Shown: positions 22,395 through 35,461 of the stretch, piece after piece
Layout: each line of letters starts with the position of its first letter
Numbering within the stretch: the stretch's first letter is position 1
Notes under the pieces: model-generated
What the model saw: only the letters and a program-made list of their open reading frames with translations
Database searches by the model: none
Told to the model about the DNA's origin: nothing
Translations under genes and position numbers: made by a program
DNA from: Rattus norvegicus
Lineage: Eukaryota > Chordata > Mammalia > Rodentia > Muridae
Direction: 5' to 3'
NCBI RefSeq assembly: GCF_036323735.1
Contig: NW_026947367.1
Location: forward strand, 1,909,001-1,973,000
DNA: 64,000 nucleotides

Positions 22395-23203
22395 GAAACC
22401 CCTGAGATCTCTGCTCACATTATGACTCAAGAAAAAAAAAACTAGCTCCATCTGGGCCTCCTGTGCTAGGTACCTAGGAGCAGTAGGGGAAGGACATTTC
22501 TGGTTGCAGCCCTCATGGTAAGCTGAAAGTCAGCACAAAAAGTGAGCTCAGGCCTGAGACAAGAGGTGAATTCAACATTTCTGCTCGAGGTGAGCTGACT
22601 GGTGGACTCAGGACACGCAAAGGCAGAACTCCTCTGGGATCAGGCATTTCCAGTTTTTAGCTGGCTCTTGAATGTAGGCACAGAGACTGCTACTTCTGCC
22701 CAGCATTGCCCAGGTCTCTGGCCCAAGACAAAACTGCATAGTGCTTCTGGACACAGGAATATAGGAAGAGTAAAGCTACTGGAGCACCATGTTCCAGACA
22801 GTGCCTGAATCTGAACAGAACTGGTCAAACAGATCCCTGTACCCAAATCCTGAAGTTGGGGCAACTAGACTTCAGAGAAGCAGACACTCCTGGGAAACCA
22901 GAGGAGACTACTCTCTGCCCAAAATCCTGACTCAAGAGGAAAACATCTTGTGCCATCTGTTCCCCCTCCCCCAACAGAGGGACCTAGGAGAAGTACGGGA
23001 ATTTCGCTCTGGTTCTAGCCCACAGGGACAGATGAAAGTTAGTGGAAAGGAGCAATTACATGCCTAGATCAGAATACACTGTTCTCATAACTGGGTACAA
23101 GAAAACAGGAAAACAGGTCTACAGCAGTACGGACACATGAGCCTACAAGACAGTCAAGCCACTGTCAGAAAAAACAAGCCAGTCTAACTCCAGAGACAAC
23201 CTG
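22395..23203 (+). promoter_or_regulatory. L1 5'UTR of the decayed plus-strand element
   Basis: GC-richer sequence immediately upstream of the ORF1 start, equivalent in position to the 5'UTR of the young element at 1974-2690. It includes the AACAGGAAAACAGGTCTACAGCAG region near 23,105, which has its reverse complement near 2050 in the young copy. The 5' boundary is approximate. Confidence 0.6.
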
Positions 23204-24303
23204 ATGGCTAGAGGCAAGCACAGAATCACAAGCAACAGAAATCAAGAATACTTGGAGTCATCAGAACCCCATTCTCCCAACAAAACACACACTGGATATC
23301 TAAACACACCAGAAAAGGAAGATCTAGTTTTAAATTCACATTTTATCATGACGAAAGAGGATGTTAGGAAGGTCATAAATAACTCCCTTAAGAAAATACA
23401 GGACAACAGAAAATACAGAAGTAAACAAGTAGAATCCCATAAAGAGAGACACAAAACTACCTTAAAGAACTACGGGAAGAACAGCAAAACATGAAAAGGA
23501 AATGAACAAAACCATCCAGGAATTAAAAATGGAAATAGAAACAATTAAGGAAGCACAAAGGAAGACAACCCTGGAAATGAAAAACCTAGTAAAGAGACCA
23601 GGAGTCATAGATGTGAGAATCACCAACAGGATAAAAGATATAGAAGACATAATCTAAGGAGCAGAAGTTTGCATAGAAATTATTGACACAACTGTCAAAT
23701 ATAATGTAAAACTGAAAAGCACCTAGCCCAAAACATACAGGAAATCCAGGACACAATGAGAAGATCAAACCTAAGCTTAACAGATATAGAAGAGGGTGAA
23801 GACTGCCAAATCTAGGGACAGTAATATCTTCAACAAAAGTATAGAATAAAACTTTTATAATCTAAAGAAAGAGATGCCCATAAACATATTCAAAGCCTAC
23901 AGAACTCCAAATAGATTGGACCAGAAAAGGAGATCCTCCCATCACATAATAATCAAAACACCAAATGTGAAAAACAAATAAAAATATTAAAAGCAGTAAG
24001 GGAAAAGGTCAAGTAACATATAAAGGCAAACGTATCAGAATTACACCAGAATTCTCAAAAGAGACTATGAAAGCCAAAAGATCCTGGACAGATGTCATAC
24101 AGACATTAAGGTAACAAGAATGCCAGCCCACACTACTGTATCCAGCAAAACTCTCTACTAACGTTGATGGAGAAACCAAGATATTCCATGATTAAACCAA
24201 ATTTACACAATATCTTTCTACATATCCAGTCATACAAAGGACATTAACTGGAAAACCCCAACATAAGGAGGCAAGTAAAATCATAGATAAAGCAAGAAAT
24301 TAA
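23204..24303 (+). pseudogene. L1 ORF1 remnant
   Basis: The frame starts MARGKHRITSNRNQEYLESS, clearly homologous to the intact ORF1 at 1973-900, and stays open for 96 codons. It is then broken by a stop at about 23,492 and by several later stops and frameshifts. The RRM and C-terminal parts remain recognisable in pieces (near 24,000-24,230, e.g. the equivalent of the REKGQVTYKG region with a stop in it). It cannot make ORF1p. Confidence 0.9.
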
Positions 24304-24361
24304 TCTTTTCACAACAAAACAAAGAGAAGAGAAGCACACAAACATAAACTAACCTCCAGTT

Positions 24362-27300
24362 ATGAAAATAAGACATAGTTATCATCACTATTCCTTAAGA
24401 TCTCTCAATATCAATGGACTCAATTCCCCACTAAAAAAACACAGACTGACACTCTGGATATGTAATGTGGACCCCACGTTTTGCACTACAGGAAACTCAT
24501 TTCAGAAACAAAGATAGACACTACCACAGACTAAAAGGCTTGTTAAAAACTTTTCAAGCAAATGATCTGAAGAAGCAAGTGGGAGTAGCCATTCTAATAT
24601 CATATAAAATCCACTTTCATCCAAAAGTCATCACAAATCATAAGGAAGGACACTTCATAATCATTAAAGGAAAAATCCACCAAAATGAACTTGAAATTAT
24701 AAATATCTATGCTCCAAATACAGGGGTACCTACATACAAAAAAGAAACCTTACTAAAGCTCAAAGAAAATATTGCACCTCAAACAATAATAGCAGTAGAT
24801 TTCAACTCCCTATTCTCATCACTAGACAGATAACAGAAACAGAAATTAAAAAGAGTCATAGACAGACTAACAGAAGATATAATCCAAATGGACTTAACAG
24901 ATATTTAGAGAACATTCTATCCTAAAACAAAAGGATATACCTCCTTCTCACCATCTCTTGGCACATTCTCCAACATTGATCATACAATCAGTCAAAAAGC
25001 AGTCAACAAATGACACAGAAAGATAGAAATAATCCAAGGCATCTTTCACACCACCATGGGCTAAGGCTGTTCTTCAATAACAATTAGGAAAGAACACCCA
25101 CATATACATGGAAGTTGAACAATGCTCTACTCAATGATAACTTGGTCAAGGAAAAAATTAAAGAGTTCTTAGAATTCAATGAAAATGAAGGTACAACATA
25201 CCCAAAACTCTTGGAACACAATGAAAGCTGTGCTAAGACAAAAACTCATAGCTCTGAGTGCCTGCAGAAAGAAATAGGAGAGAGCATACATCAGCAGCTT
25301 GAGAGCAAACCTAAATCATATAGAACAAAAAGAAGCAAATAACTGCAGGACTAGTAGTAGGCAGGAAATAATCAAACTCAGAGCTGAATTCTACCAAGTA
25401 GAAAAAAGGGACTATACAAAGAATCAACACAACCAATACCTGGTTCTGTGAGAAAATCAACAAGATACATTAACCCATAGCCAGACTCACCAGTGGATAC
25501 AGAGAGTGTGTAAAATTAACAAAATCAAATATTAAAAAGTAAGACAAGGGGGTTGGGGATTTAGCTCAGTGGTAGAACGCTTGCCTAGGATGCGCAAGGC
25601 CCTGGGTTCGTTCCCCAGCTTCGGAAAAAAAGGAAAAAAATAGGGAGACAAAACAGCAGAATCAGAGGAAATTAAAAGAAATCATTGTATAACAAAAACC
25701 TATGTTCAACAAAACTTGAAGATCTGGAGAAGGCGGACAATTTTCTAGACAAATACAAGAGACAAAAACTAAATCAGGAAATGTTAAACCATTTAAACAA
25801 CCCATAACTCCCAAAGTTATACAAGCAATCATCAAAACTCTCCCAACCAAAAAGAGTCCAGGAACAGATGGGCTTAGTGCATATATCCATCCAAATTCAT
25901 TGAAAATTTCAAAACAATACTGTCCAAACCATTCCATAAAATTGAAACAGATGGAGTACTACCAAGTTGCTTTAATGAAGCCACAATTACTCTTATAACT
26001 AAAACACAGAAAGAGCCAACAAAGAAAGAAAATTTCAGACCAATATCCCTTATCAATATCGGCACAAAAATACTCAATGAAATTCTTGCAAACCTAGTCC
26101 TACAACACATTAAACAATCATCCATTATGATTAAGTAGGAATCATCCCCGGCTTGCAGGGATGCTTTAATGTACAGAAAACCAACAACGTAATCCACTAT
26201 ATTAACAAACTCAAAGATGAAAACCACATGATCCTTTCATTAGATGCTGGGAAAAAATTTGACAAAATTCAACATCACTTCATAATAAAAGTCCTGGAAA
26301 GTACAGGAATTTAAGGCCCACACCTAAACATATACAGCAAATACGTAGCTAACATTAAACTAAGTGTAAAGAAACTTAAAGCAATCACACTGTAATCAGG
26401 GAATGGACAAGGCTACCCACTCTCACAAAACTTATTCAATATAGTTATATACATCTTAGCCACAGCAATCAGACACTGAAGGAAGTCAAAGGGATATAGT
26501 TTGGAAAGGAAGAAGTCAAAATAACATTGTATGTAGATGATATGATAGTATACTTAGTGACACCAAAGGTTTCACAAGAGTAGTACTAAGCCTGATATAC
26601 AATTTCAGCAAAGTGGCTGGGTATAAAAATAACTGTGCACAAAACCTAAACAAGCGGAGAAAGAAACTAGGGATATGACACCCTTCACAATAGCCCCAAA
26701 TAATATAAAATATCTCGGGGTGACTTTATCCAAGCAAGTAAAAAATATGAGCATATGAGTAGAACCTCAAGTCTCTGAAGAAACTGAAGGAGATTTCAGA
26801 AGATGGAAAGATCTCCTATTTCCATGGACTGCCAGGATTAATATAGTAGAAACGGCCATTGCACCAAGAGCAACCTACAGATTCATTCCAACCCCATCAA
26901 AATTCAAATCCAATTATTCATAGAGTTAGACAGAACAATTCATAAATTCATTTTGAATAACAAAAAACACATAATAGCTAAAACTGTCCCCAACAATAAA
27001 AGGACTTTCCTAGGAATCACAATTCCTGTACTTAAGAAGTATTACAGAGCAACGGTGATTAAAAAAAAAAAAAAAACTGTATGATATTGAGACAGAATCA
27101 GCAAATAAACCAGTGGAATAGAACTGAAGACCCAGAAATGAACCCATACACCCTTGGTCACTTAATTTTTGAGAAAGGAGACAAAACCATACAATGGGAA
27201 AAAAAGAGCATTTTCAGCAAATGGTGCTGGTTCAACTGGAGGTCAGCATGTAGAAGAAGGCAAATGCATCCATTCTTACTGCCCGGTAGAAAGCTGAAGT

Positions 27301-28110
27301 ACAACTGGATCAAGGACCTCCACATCAAACCAGGTAAACGCATACTAACAAAAGAAAAAGTGGGAAAGCATCTAGAACACATGGCCAGTGGAGAAAATTT
27401 CCTTAACAAAACAGGAATGGCTCATGCTCTAAGATCAAGAATCAACAAATGCTAACTCACAAAACTCCAGAGCTTCTGTATGGCAGAGGACACTGTTGTT
27501 AGGACAAAGTGGCAACCAACAGATTGGGAAAAGATCTTTACCAATCCTAAAACAGATAGAGGGCCAATATCCAAAATATACAAAGAAATCATGAAGTTAG
27601 ACTACAGGGAGACAAATAACCATATTGAAAAATGGGGTTCAGAGCCAAACAAAGAATTCACAATCGAATGGCAGTGAAACACTTAAAGAACTGTTCAACA
27701 TCTATAGTCATAAGGGAAATGCAAACCGAAACAACCTTGAGATTTCACCTCACACCAATCAGAAAGGCTAAGATCAAAAACTCATGTGACAGCAAAAATC
27801 AGGCCACATGCTGGTGAGGATGTGGAGAAAAAGGAACACCCCTCCATTGTTGGTTGGATTGCAGACTGGTACAACCATTCTTAAAATCAGTCTTGATGTT
27901 CCTCAGAAAATTGGACATAGAGTTATCTGAAGTCCCAGCTACTCCTCTCTTGGGCATATACCCAAAAGATGCCCCAACATATAACAAAGACACATGCTCC
28001 ACTATGTTCATAGCAGCCTCATTTATTATAGCCAGAAGGTGGAAAGAGCCTAGAAGCTTTTCAACAGAGGAATGGATACAGGAAATATGGCATATCTACA
28101 CAATTTAGTG
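24362..28110 (+). pseudogene. L1 ORF2 remnant (endonuclease and reverse transcriptase)
   Basis: The ATG at 24,362 corresponds to the ORF2 start of the young copy. The longest open piece (24,465-24,833) holds endonuclease motifs including LQETHF and NIYAPNTG, but the DFN motif is altered to DFNS. Reverse transcriptase sequence follows, with the catalytic motif as VDDMIV near 26,530. The ORF2 C-terminal pieces are open at 27,081-27,455, 27,480-27,677 and 27,854-28,108. Many stops, indels and an ID insertion separate the pieces, and the last codons and the whole 3'UTR are missing. Confidence 0.9.
25548..25640 (+). mobile_element. ID SINE (rat type) inserted in L1 ORF2
   Basis: tRNA-Ala-derived SINE starting GGGGTTGGGGATTTAGCTCA. 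The A box is at about 25,562-25,572 (TAGCTCAGTGG) and the B box at about 25,605-25,615 (GGTTCGTTCCC). It ends in CCAGCTTCGG and an A-rich tail interrupted by GG. The flanks (AAAAAGTAAGACAA before, AAAAATAGGGAGACAAAA after) suggest an imperfect target-site duplication. It is close to the consensus, so much younger than its host L1. Confidence 0.96.
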
Positions 28111-30087
28111 TCATTAAGAGATACTAAGTTAATAACGATGGAGAAAAGAAAACTTTACTGGCTCTTTATATGACATGGATCATATCTATAAGACACAAAA
28201 TACCTTATTTATCAGAAATAAAGTAATGGAATTAAATATGCTATATATTTGAATAAATGCTTAAAATAATGGCACAGTAATTAGCAAAAATTACATGAAA
28301 AATACTAAATACTAAACTCACAAATCGTTGGTGAAGTACAAATACAAATGACAGTGAAATTATTTGTGATTCAATAGTACCACCGAAAGAATATGTCGTT
28401 GATGGAATCTGTCTATTTCAGTTATAACTCCATAAATGTCTTTACCTTCTCACTGTTCACAATATCCATGTTACAAAATTGGAAAAATAAATTATATAGG
28501 CACTAGACCTTTATTTAATCATCAAATAGCAAAATTTTATCATTGGCATGGATATTGATGAAACTAGACATCATTTTGCAAGTTGAAAATTCAGAAGTAT
28601 GAAGACAATTATCTAAATCTTATGAAAGTGGGCAACTGCTGTTTGTTTGAATTTGAAGCCTCTTCTATAGAAGGAAAGTCAGATGTCATGTTATAAACAT
28701 TGACAGTTTTCACATGGCTCACATGGTCACAGAGAGGATCCTACTACTCCTGTTTTGCTAAATGGCCATGTTGTCAAACTGCGTTCCAATTCTCATTGTT
28801 TTTGTCCATACATTACTGCTTTTATGGGCTGTGGTCAGAGAAATGTATAGGTGTACTGGGCAGCAATTACTGTAGATCTGTGTAACTGGTATAAGTGCTA
28901 AGACCGTGAGAAGAAGAAAGCTGAGCATAAGGCTGGGGAAACATTGCAGAAAAGGAGAAGACAGAACTTGAGGAGAGAGGATGTAATCATGACATCTAGT
29001 TATGACACAGTTATTGGAATTATGGACTCACTGCATCTACAGTAGAATGCACAAGTTTTGTACACAATTAAGACAATGAATTAGGGAAGATCCCAGCAGG
29101 CAGTACTCAGTGAACCAATGGATTATAAAGAAAATAAAACAGGAAAATATAAAGAACATGAAGCTAGAAAGGGAATTTATCCAGAGAGAGTAGAACCAAG
29201 TTAATGATCGGTGTGATCAAGGTACATTATATACATGTGTGAATAATAAATCAAAATTACAAAATAAGAAAACAGTTCTGAAAATATATTATGGATTTTT
29301 ATATCCTATGTAAGTCATTTTTCCCTAAAAGTAGAATAGAGTATCCTAACTTGTAGTAAATTGCAAAAAAGTCAGTGTAAGAAGGTAGTTACATTAGTCA
29401 GTGCATGCTGTCTCCAATATGGATATATCAAACTGAGGCTCATTAATCTGTACAGTTACCTTATATCACCTGTTCAAATGAAATAAAATGAAAAACTGTG
29501 TAATGATCCACCAAAATCAAACGGGACACTGGAGATATAAATGCAAACCGAAAAATGGCCTTTCTTAAACTCAACCATTTCACTTTTTGAAACTCGGAAT
29601 ACATTTAAACATAAAAGTTCTAACCTGATGCCCAGCATATATTATGGTGTCTTTGTGAATTATATGGTAAGACTTTTAGGGTTGTGCATTGCCATCAATT
29701 ATGTCATTAATATTTAAAATCCTAGGACATCAAGATCTAAAATCCATGGGCTTTGGTCCTGACAGCGAGGAATTGAACTCTGTACATGATCACTTTATAT
29801 TAATAAACTAAACTCTGAAAGGCAATTTGCTGCCTCACAAAATTAAATTGATTCATTGCTATGGTTATGATAAGGATTTCTTGTGAGAATGTATATAAAT
29901 TTCTCATGACAAATTTTGCTTTCTTTTCTGGTGTTTTGTGGGCTATAGATGAGCTTAAACCTCTCTTCCCAACATAGCACTTACAATAGATTATTTCTCA
30001 CTGTCGATGCTAGACACACTAAAGAAAGGAAAAACACTGAAAATAGTATGTGCTTTGTTATCTGTCCGAAAAGATCATTTTTAACCT
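28111..30087. other. Unassigned AT-rich sequence
   Basis: About 2 kb with no recognised repeat or gene and only short ORFs. Base composition is like the rest of the AT-rich background. Confidence 0.6.
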
Positions 30088-30221
30088 CTTCTTCATCATC
30101 TTCACCACTACCACCACCACCACCACCACTACCACCACCACCACCAATACCACCACCACCACCACCACCACTACCACCACCACCACCACCATCATCAACA
30201 TCATCATCATCTTCATCATCT
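30088..30221. repeat. (CCA)n/(TCA)n trinucleotide repeat
   Basis: TCA/TTC triplets pass into a long ACC/CCA run with TA interruptions and back to TCA. The polyproline and polyglycine translations have no gene context. Confidence 0.95.
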
Positions 30222-31010
30222 AATTTACATGACATTGAATTTGCAATTTTGATTCACCAAAGAATGAAATGAGAAGTATTCTGCTTGAAGAAGATCTATT
30301 GATGAACACTAGGCCCTGTACAGTCATTTTAATGTTATAAAGTCATTGCCAAAGTTGCTTCAGATGATTTATTGAAATGCCCTATACAACGGGGTTTGAG
30401 AGTCCCTTAGTGAGATAATGGTCTTTTACAGCAAGGCCTTCATTATCAGACTTTGATTTAACCCATCTACCAACGAAGTGAAATTGTCCCAGAAATAGAA
30501 TAGTGCCTCTCCATAAACAGCTTTTATCCACTAATACGCATCTACTTCTATTTCTTAATTGTCATGTTGATATGGGCATAGGATGTATTAATTATATTTT
30601 AGTATTATTTGGTTTAATTTTGAACATTACAAAGGAACACACCTATGCCATGATTGTATCCCATACAACTATTAATTTGACCTTGAAGAGTTTCATGAAA
30701 ACTGAAGTATCGAAAATGTATATGTTCCAATTCAACATTTGTAACATCCATCATGTGAAACTCCCAATGAATATCAGTGGATTGATGTCTCTGAAAGCAT
30801 TTAAAGAATCTCCTACTACATTATTACAACTCTACAGAAGCTTCACTCCCATAGTGGCAGTTCCAGATTGGCTCTAAACAAATAATTTTCTGTGCCTTGG
30901 AAATGGTTTAAATATTTTAATTAACTTTTGATATGAAACTAGTTAGAACTTTGTGAAAAGGGAGCAGACAGGTCCTAGAAAGTATGTTTTTAAAATTCTT
31001 TTCTCAAAAT
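30222..31010. other. Unassigned sequence with a 124-codon ORF
   Basis: A plus-strand ORF at 30,503-30,877 starts MPLHKQLLSTNTHLLLFLNC. It has hydrophobic stretches but no motif I recognise. It shows no splice or promoter context and is most likely chance. Confidence 0.4.
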
Positions 31011-31850
31011 TAGACTTTTTCATTCAATATATTTGAATTATGATTTCCCTTCCCTCTATTCCCCCACTTCTTCTATTACCCTCCTGTCATCTGTATCTAC
31101 ATTCTTCTGACTCTTACTAGAAAACAAACAGTCATCTAAGGGATAAAAATAAAATGAAAATTAATGAGCTGGAGTAGAACAAAACAAGCAGATAGAAAAG
31201 AGCCAATACAAGGTACAAGAATCAGGTACAGACAGAGAGACCCAGAGTTCCATTCACACACTCAGGAATTCCATGGAATCATAAAACCAGGAAAAATATA
31301 TACACAAAACAAACAGGGTAAAGATTAATAACTAAATAAGCAAATAACAAAAAGAAAAAGACAATCTGAAGAAAAAGTCCTGACCCATTATGAAACTAGG
31401 ATACTCAAAAGATGATGTTCAGGTCCTTTAGTGCGTTATATGCAGTCTACCCTTAAATTAGTTTATGTAACCAGTGAGATTCCCTTGGAGAAAACTAAGT
31501 TTTCATTTTCAAATGATTATCCATTGGAGATAACTTCCAGTTTAGAGATAAAGTGATATTCAGGGCTTGGCCTCTTTCAAGGGCTAATTAGTAGGTAAGG
31601 AGATCTGTGAGATGCTGTCCTTTGAGCATGATACATTTGTGCCACTCAGGAACTCACAATAGTTACATCTATCTGAACAGACTCTATATAATATTGATCC
31701 TGCCTATTCAAAGGAACTAAGCACAGTGCTGGAGAATAGAAATTGATGTTGCCACGGGTTTCTTACCAGTGGTTACGTGTATAGCTTCATGCTCATGTTC
31801 ACAGAAGAGGCTCAGGTTAAATCCAGGTGGTCATGAAGCAAAAAGATAAA
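31010..31850 (-). mobile_element. Lx-type L1 3'UTR remnant
   Basis: The plus strand shows AGAAAACAAACAGTCATCTA, AAAGAGCCAATACAAGGTAC, then CATTCACACACTCAGGAATT, and later ATCCATTGGAGATAACTTCC (31,520). These recall the reversed 3'UTR of old Lx-type L1 copies. Strand and family are from memory and the boundaries are loose. Confidence 0.5.
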
Positions 31851-32034
31851 ATACATGCACGAGCTAAGGGGATTTGTTCTAAAAGTTATGTTGGTTGGGG
31901 CAGATAGGAGATTGGGAGTGTAGAGGGCTTCCATACATGTGCTGTCATGTATGGAATTGTCAAAGAATAACTTGGTTTCTTAAAACTTCCAAATGTAAAC
32001 ACTAAGTAGAGTTTGGCAGACATTCTTTCAAATC

Positions 32035-32120
32035 TGATCTTTGTTTTTTAAAATCGGGTATCATTGTGGAGCTCAAATTGACCTAGAACTCCCAGTGTTC
32101 TGTCTACTGCCTCCCATGCT
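32035..32120 (-). mobile_element. B1-like SINE fragment
   Basis: The pieces GGTATCATTGTGGAGCTCAA, TTGACCTAGAACTCCCAGTG and CTACTGCCTCCCATG match the middle of a reversed B1. It is short and diverged. Confidence 0.55.
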
Positions 32121-32619
32121 CTTGTAGCAGGTTTACTCTACATTGACACAATTATAGAATATATGTAAATCTTCAGATTAGGAAGTTTGATTACATAATG
32201 CAATATTCTGTCATTTGTTTTTCATTTAATAATAAATCTTGAATACATGTACATGGACAATTTCTTCATGGAACACCATGCATTTAGCAAATGGTAGTAT
32301 AATTGTTTGTTTAAATAATAATCTAATCGTGGCATTCAGATTATTTTCATTTTCATTAACTAAACTTCGCTACAGAAAATCAGCATGGACACTGACTCAG
32401 GCACTGTATTCAGTGGTAATTATTTACATTATATTTTTTATGAATTACAAAACACGTTGTTGGAATGTTGTCAAGGCTGTTAAGTAATGTAATACTTGTA
32501 TAAATACTGTCAAATATCCATCTCAGAAGACTATAATAAGTACATATTGCCATCATTTTTATATGAAAGGACCCATTGTATACCATTCAAAATTAAATGA
32601 TACATATATTTTAAAACGG

Positions 32620-32985
32620 CATCAGTCTCTGACTTCTGTCAGTTGTTGAATTAGGGGAATGATTGATGAAGTTGAAGCAGAGGGCAACCTCTGTAGGAAG
32701 ACCAGTACTCTAAACTAATCCCAACCACTGAGATCTCCCAAACACTGAGCCACCAACCAGGCAGCATACACAAGCTGGTGTGATGCCCTAACACATATAG
32801 AGTACAGACTGCCTGATCTGGCCTAATCCTTGAGAGAATTGAGGCCACAGGGATTATGGTGCCTGGCAGGATCTGGGGAACATCTTCTTGGAGTCAGGGA
32901 AAGAAGGGGTGGAATGGGATGAGGAACGGTGGGAGGGGACCAGGAGAGTGTACAATGGAAGGAATATATATATAATAGTTTCACT
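32620..32985 (+). mobile_element. Old L1 3'UTR fragment, plus strand
   Basis: The segments GAGCCACCAACCAGGCAGCA (about 32,750), CAGACTGCCTGATCTGGCCT and TGGAATGGGATGAGGAACGG are typical of the last 350 bases of an old rodent L1 3'UTR. It ends in a short A/T-rich tail near 32,985. Confidence 0.8.
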
Positions 32986-33184
32986 CATAAATTCAAATGC
33001 TAGATTCTTTTAACATCTACATTGCATTTCAATCGTGATGTTTAGTGTTTTTGCTTACTGAACTGTGTAAGCATTAATGGTAAATTTACTCTTCATCCTA
33101 TTTGCGAATTTTCTCCTTTCTTATTACATTGCAACAATTGTGTTTGCATATGTAGGAGGCTTACTATTGTGCAGAAAATAAATA

Positions 33185-33400
33185 TGTGAATCTTTTTATT
33201 TTAATAGAATGTTATGTGTGAATGTCTATGTATAGATTTGTGCACATGAACACAGGCACCTGGTGAGACCAGAAGATGTCAGATCCCCTCGAGCTGCTTT
33301 CACAGCAGGTTGGAAGTGGCTTGATCGATGTTGGAAACTGAACGTGTTTGCGCTTAAGAGCAGTAAGTGCTCTTAAACACTAAGCAAATACTACATTACT
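33185..33400 (-). mobile_element. B3-type SINE, diverged
   Basis: The plus strand carries the reversed B3 motifs ACACAGGCACCTGGTGAGAC, CAGAAGATGTCAGATCCCCT, TTGGAAACTGAACGTGTTTG and GAGCAGTAAGTGCTCTTAAA. Many substitutions. Confidence 0.8.
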
Positions 33401-35220
33401 TATTCCATAGTAAAATCTAATTATTTATAATTGTGTGATGTATTTCAGGGTATCTATGAATTTGAGACATCTTGCCACATTTTAATTTATATGAATACAT
33501 TCAGGAATTATTTTTGCAGCTTTCTTTTCTTTATCATCGTAAGATGTGTTCGATTAAATATGTTATTATTATGCACTAAATCCTTCAAATGTTTACTTAT
33601 AGAACGTTGGGTTAGTGTCTGTTTCTTTTCTCTGGAATGACTATATTAATTTTACAGTTTGCAGTTCTCTCTTTCTTTACACAATCCATCTGCTGTGTTT
33701 TTGCTTTCATATAGAATGAAGTAAAAGCCTTTTAGTTTTTCTTTGAGTAGTTAATGTACTAAGAAAATGTGTTGAATTTTCTATTTTAAGGTCAATACAT
33801 TATTTCTTTAAAATGTTCCTAGAGTTTTGTTTTTTTCTTTTTCCTATTATAATTGTTCTCATTAGTCTCATTATTAATGTTCTGTGTAAGCTTTTATGTG
33901 TTCTGGTCATGCAGTAAATATAGGAGTCTTCCAAACATTTACGTGTAGGTATCAAATTAAGTCCTTGCTTCTTTATTGCATGAAATTTTATCTGCTAAAC
34001 CACCTCACGGGAACACAATATAACAGTTTAAGGTGACATATAGCTCCAGGCTGCTTTTATATACACAATGTTTTCATCATTTGGCTTTTAATAAATATAT
34101 TTCATTATTCTAATATATTTTATTTTCCATGTCCATTTGGTAACTCTAGTATTCTTATTTTAATATTTAATTAATAATTTACTCATAATTATTATGCACT
34201 TGATACCTAGGTAATATGAAATTATCTTAGATATAATTTATACATGCAATTAGTTACCTGAAGCATGAAGTTTGGTACATAACTTTGTTCATTATTACTA
34301 TGCATTTGCATAAAACAGAGAATATTTCATCATCACAATCCTGATGCCAATTTTACGTAGTATGACAGCTAATAACTATCTGTGACATTTAATGACTTAA
34401 AAGGATTTAGGATTATATTGTTAAATGATATTTCCCCAACATCAACTAAATAGATTTTGTTTTGCTTCAATTAATTAAACGTGCTATAGCAGGAAAATTT
34501 TAATTTCCTTTTTTTAGTTAAGACTAAATTTAACTTTTACATCCTTCTGCCTATCAGAAAGTCAACATTCATATACAAGAAGATGTGCCAGGCACAGGTC
34601 AAATTTCTAGTATATCATGTAATTACAATCACCAGTCTTGTCATTTTCAAGTAATTGTTAATATCATGCCTGTAAAACAAAATGAACAACATGTCAGGAT
34701 AACCATAAGGGCAGTGCAGTGGCACAAATAGCTTGATGATAGCCAACAGCTATCTAATTTTGTTTAAGTCCTGATCAATGAACATGGATGGTACTGGTAA
34801 TTTACCCACATATATAAGGCTATTGAAGCTGTGGTTATGGGGGAGAATGTACAGCCCTTTACTTACTTAAGCCAGTATCATACCTAAAAACAATCAAAGC
34901 CATGTGTCCTTATATACAGAATTAATTACAGTCTCTGAAACAAAGATCACAGTAAAAATCTCAGCCATTCAAAATGCAGGATAGAAATTTCAAGCCCAGT
35001 CTCAATGGCTCTATCTACAAAATGTCACTTGATTCAAGTTTGAGGAACATTACAGAAGAGGGGCAAGAAGATTGTAAGAGACTAAAGTTTACTATGAGAT
35101 GGTGTCTCAAAGTAACACCAGAAATTACACTTATAGCATCTCACTAACATGACTGCCTAAACAACAGCTGAGGAAGAGAGGGAATGGGGAAGAATGGAAG
35201 TTTAGTTTTCTTTCTGTTTC
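33401..35220. other. Unassigned AT-rich sequence
   Basis: About 1.8 kb, strongly AT-rich, with no recognised gene or repeat. Confidence 0.6.
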
Positions 35221-35223
35221 AAT

Positions 35224-35407
35224 TCCTCCTCCTCCTCCTCCTCTTCCTCCTCCCCTCCTCCTCCTCCTCCTCCCTCCTCCTCCTTCTTCTTCTGCTTCCT
35301 TCTCTTCCTCCTCTTCTTCCTCTTCCTCTTCTTCCTCTTCCTCCTCTTCCTCCTCTTCTTCCTCCTCTTCCTCCTCTTCTTCCTCCTCTTCCTCCTCCTC
35401 CTCCTCC

Positions 35408-35457
<50 letters not shown>
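35224..35457. repeat. Polypyrimidine tract: (TCC/TTC)n then (CT)n
   Basis: About 185 bases of mixed CCT/CTT triplets are followed by about 48 bases of (CT)n. One strand is almost purely pyrimidine. It abuts the 3' end of the minus-strand L1 at 35,459. Polyglutamate and polyleucine translations are artefacts. Confidence 0.95.

Positions 35458-35458
<1 letters not shown>

Positions 35459-35461
<3 letters not shown>

Larger units (their letters stand above)
22395..28110 (+). mobile_element. Old near-full-length L1, truncated at 3' end of ORF2
   Basis: The order is 5'UTR (about 22,395-23,203), ORF1 remnant (23,204-24,303), ORF2 remnant (24,362-28,110). The last recognisable part is the ORF2 C-terminus (IARRWKEPRSFSTEEWIQ), after which the L1 sequence stops without a 3'UTR or poly-A tail. 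Stops and frameshifts throughout show that it is dead. A rat-type ID SINE interrupts ORF2 at 25,548. Confidence 0.9.

Noticed and set aside
25548..25640. tRNA gene
   Set aside because: The A and B boxes belong to an ID SINE derived from tRNA-Ala; no complete cloverleaf, A-rich tail present. The same applies to 51,630 and 55,851.
29949..30272. Proline-rich 107-codon ORF and glycine-rich antisense ORF
   Set aside because: Products of the (CCA)n repeat.
30503..30877. 124-codon plus-strand ORF with hydrophobic stretches
   Set aside because: No recognised motif, no splice or promoter context; likely chance in AT-rich DNA.
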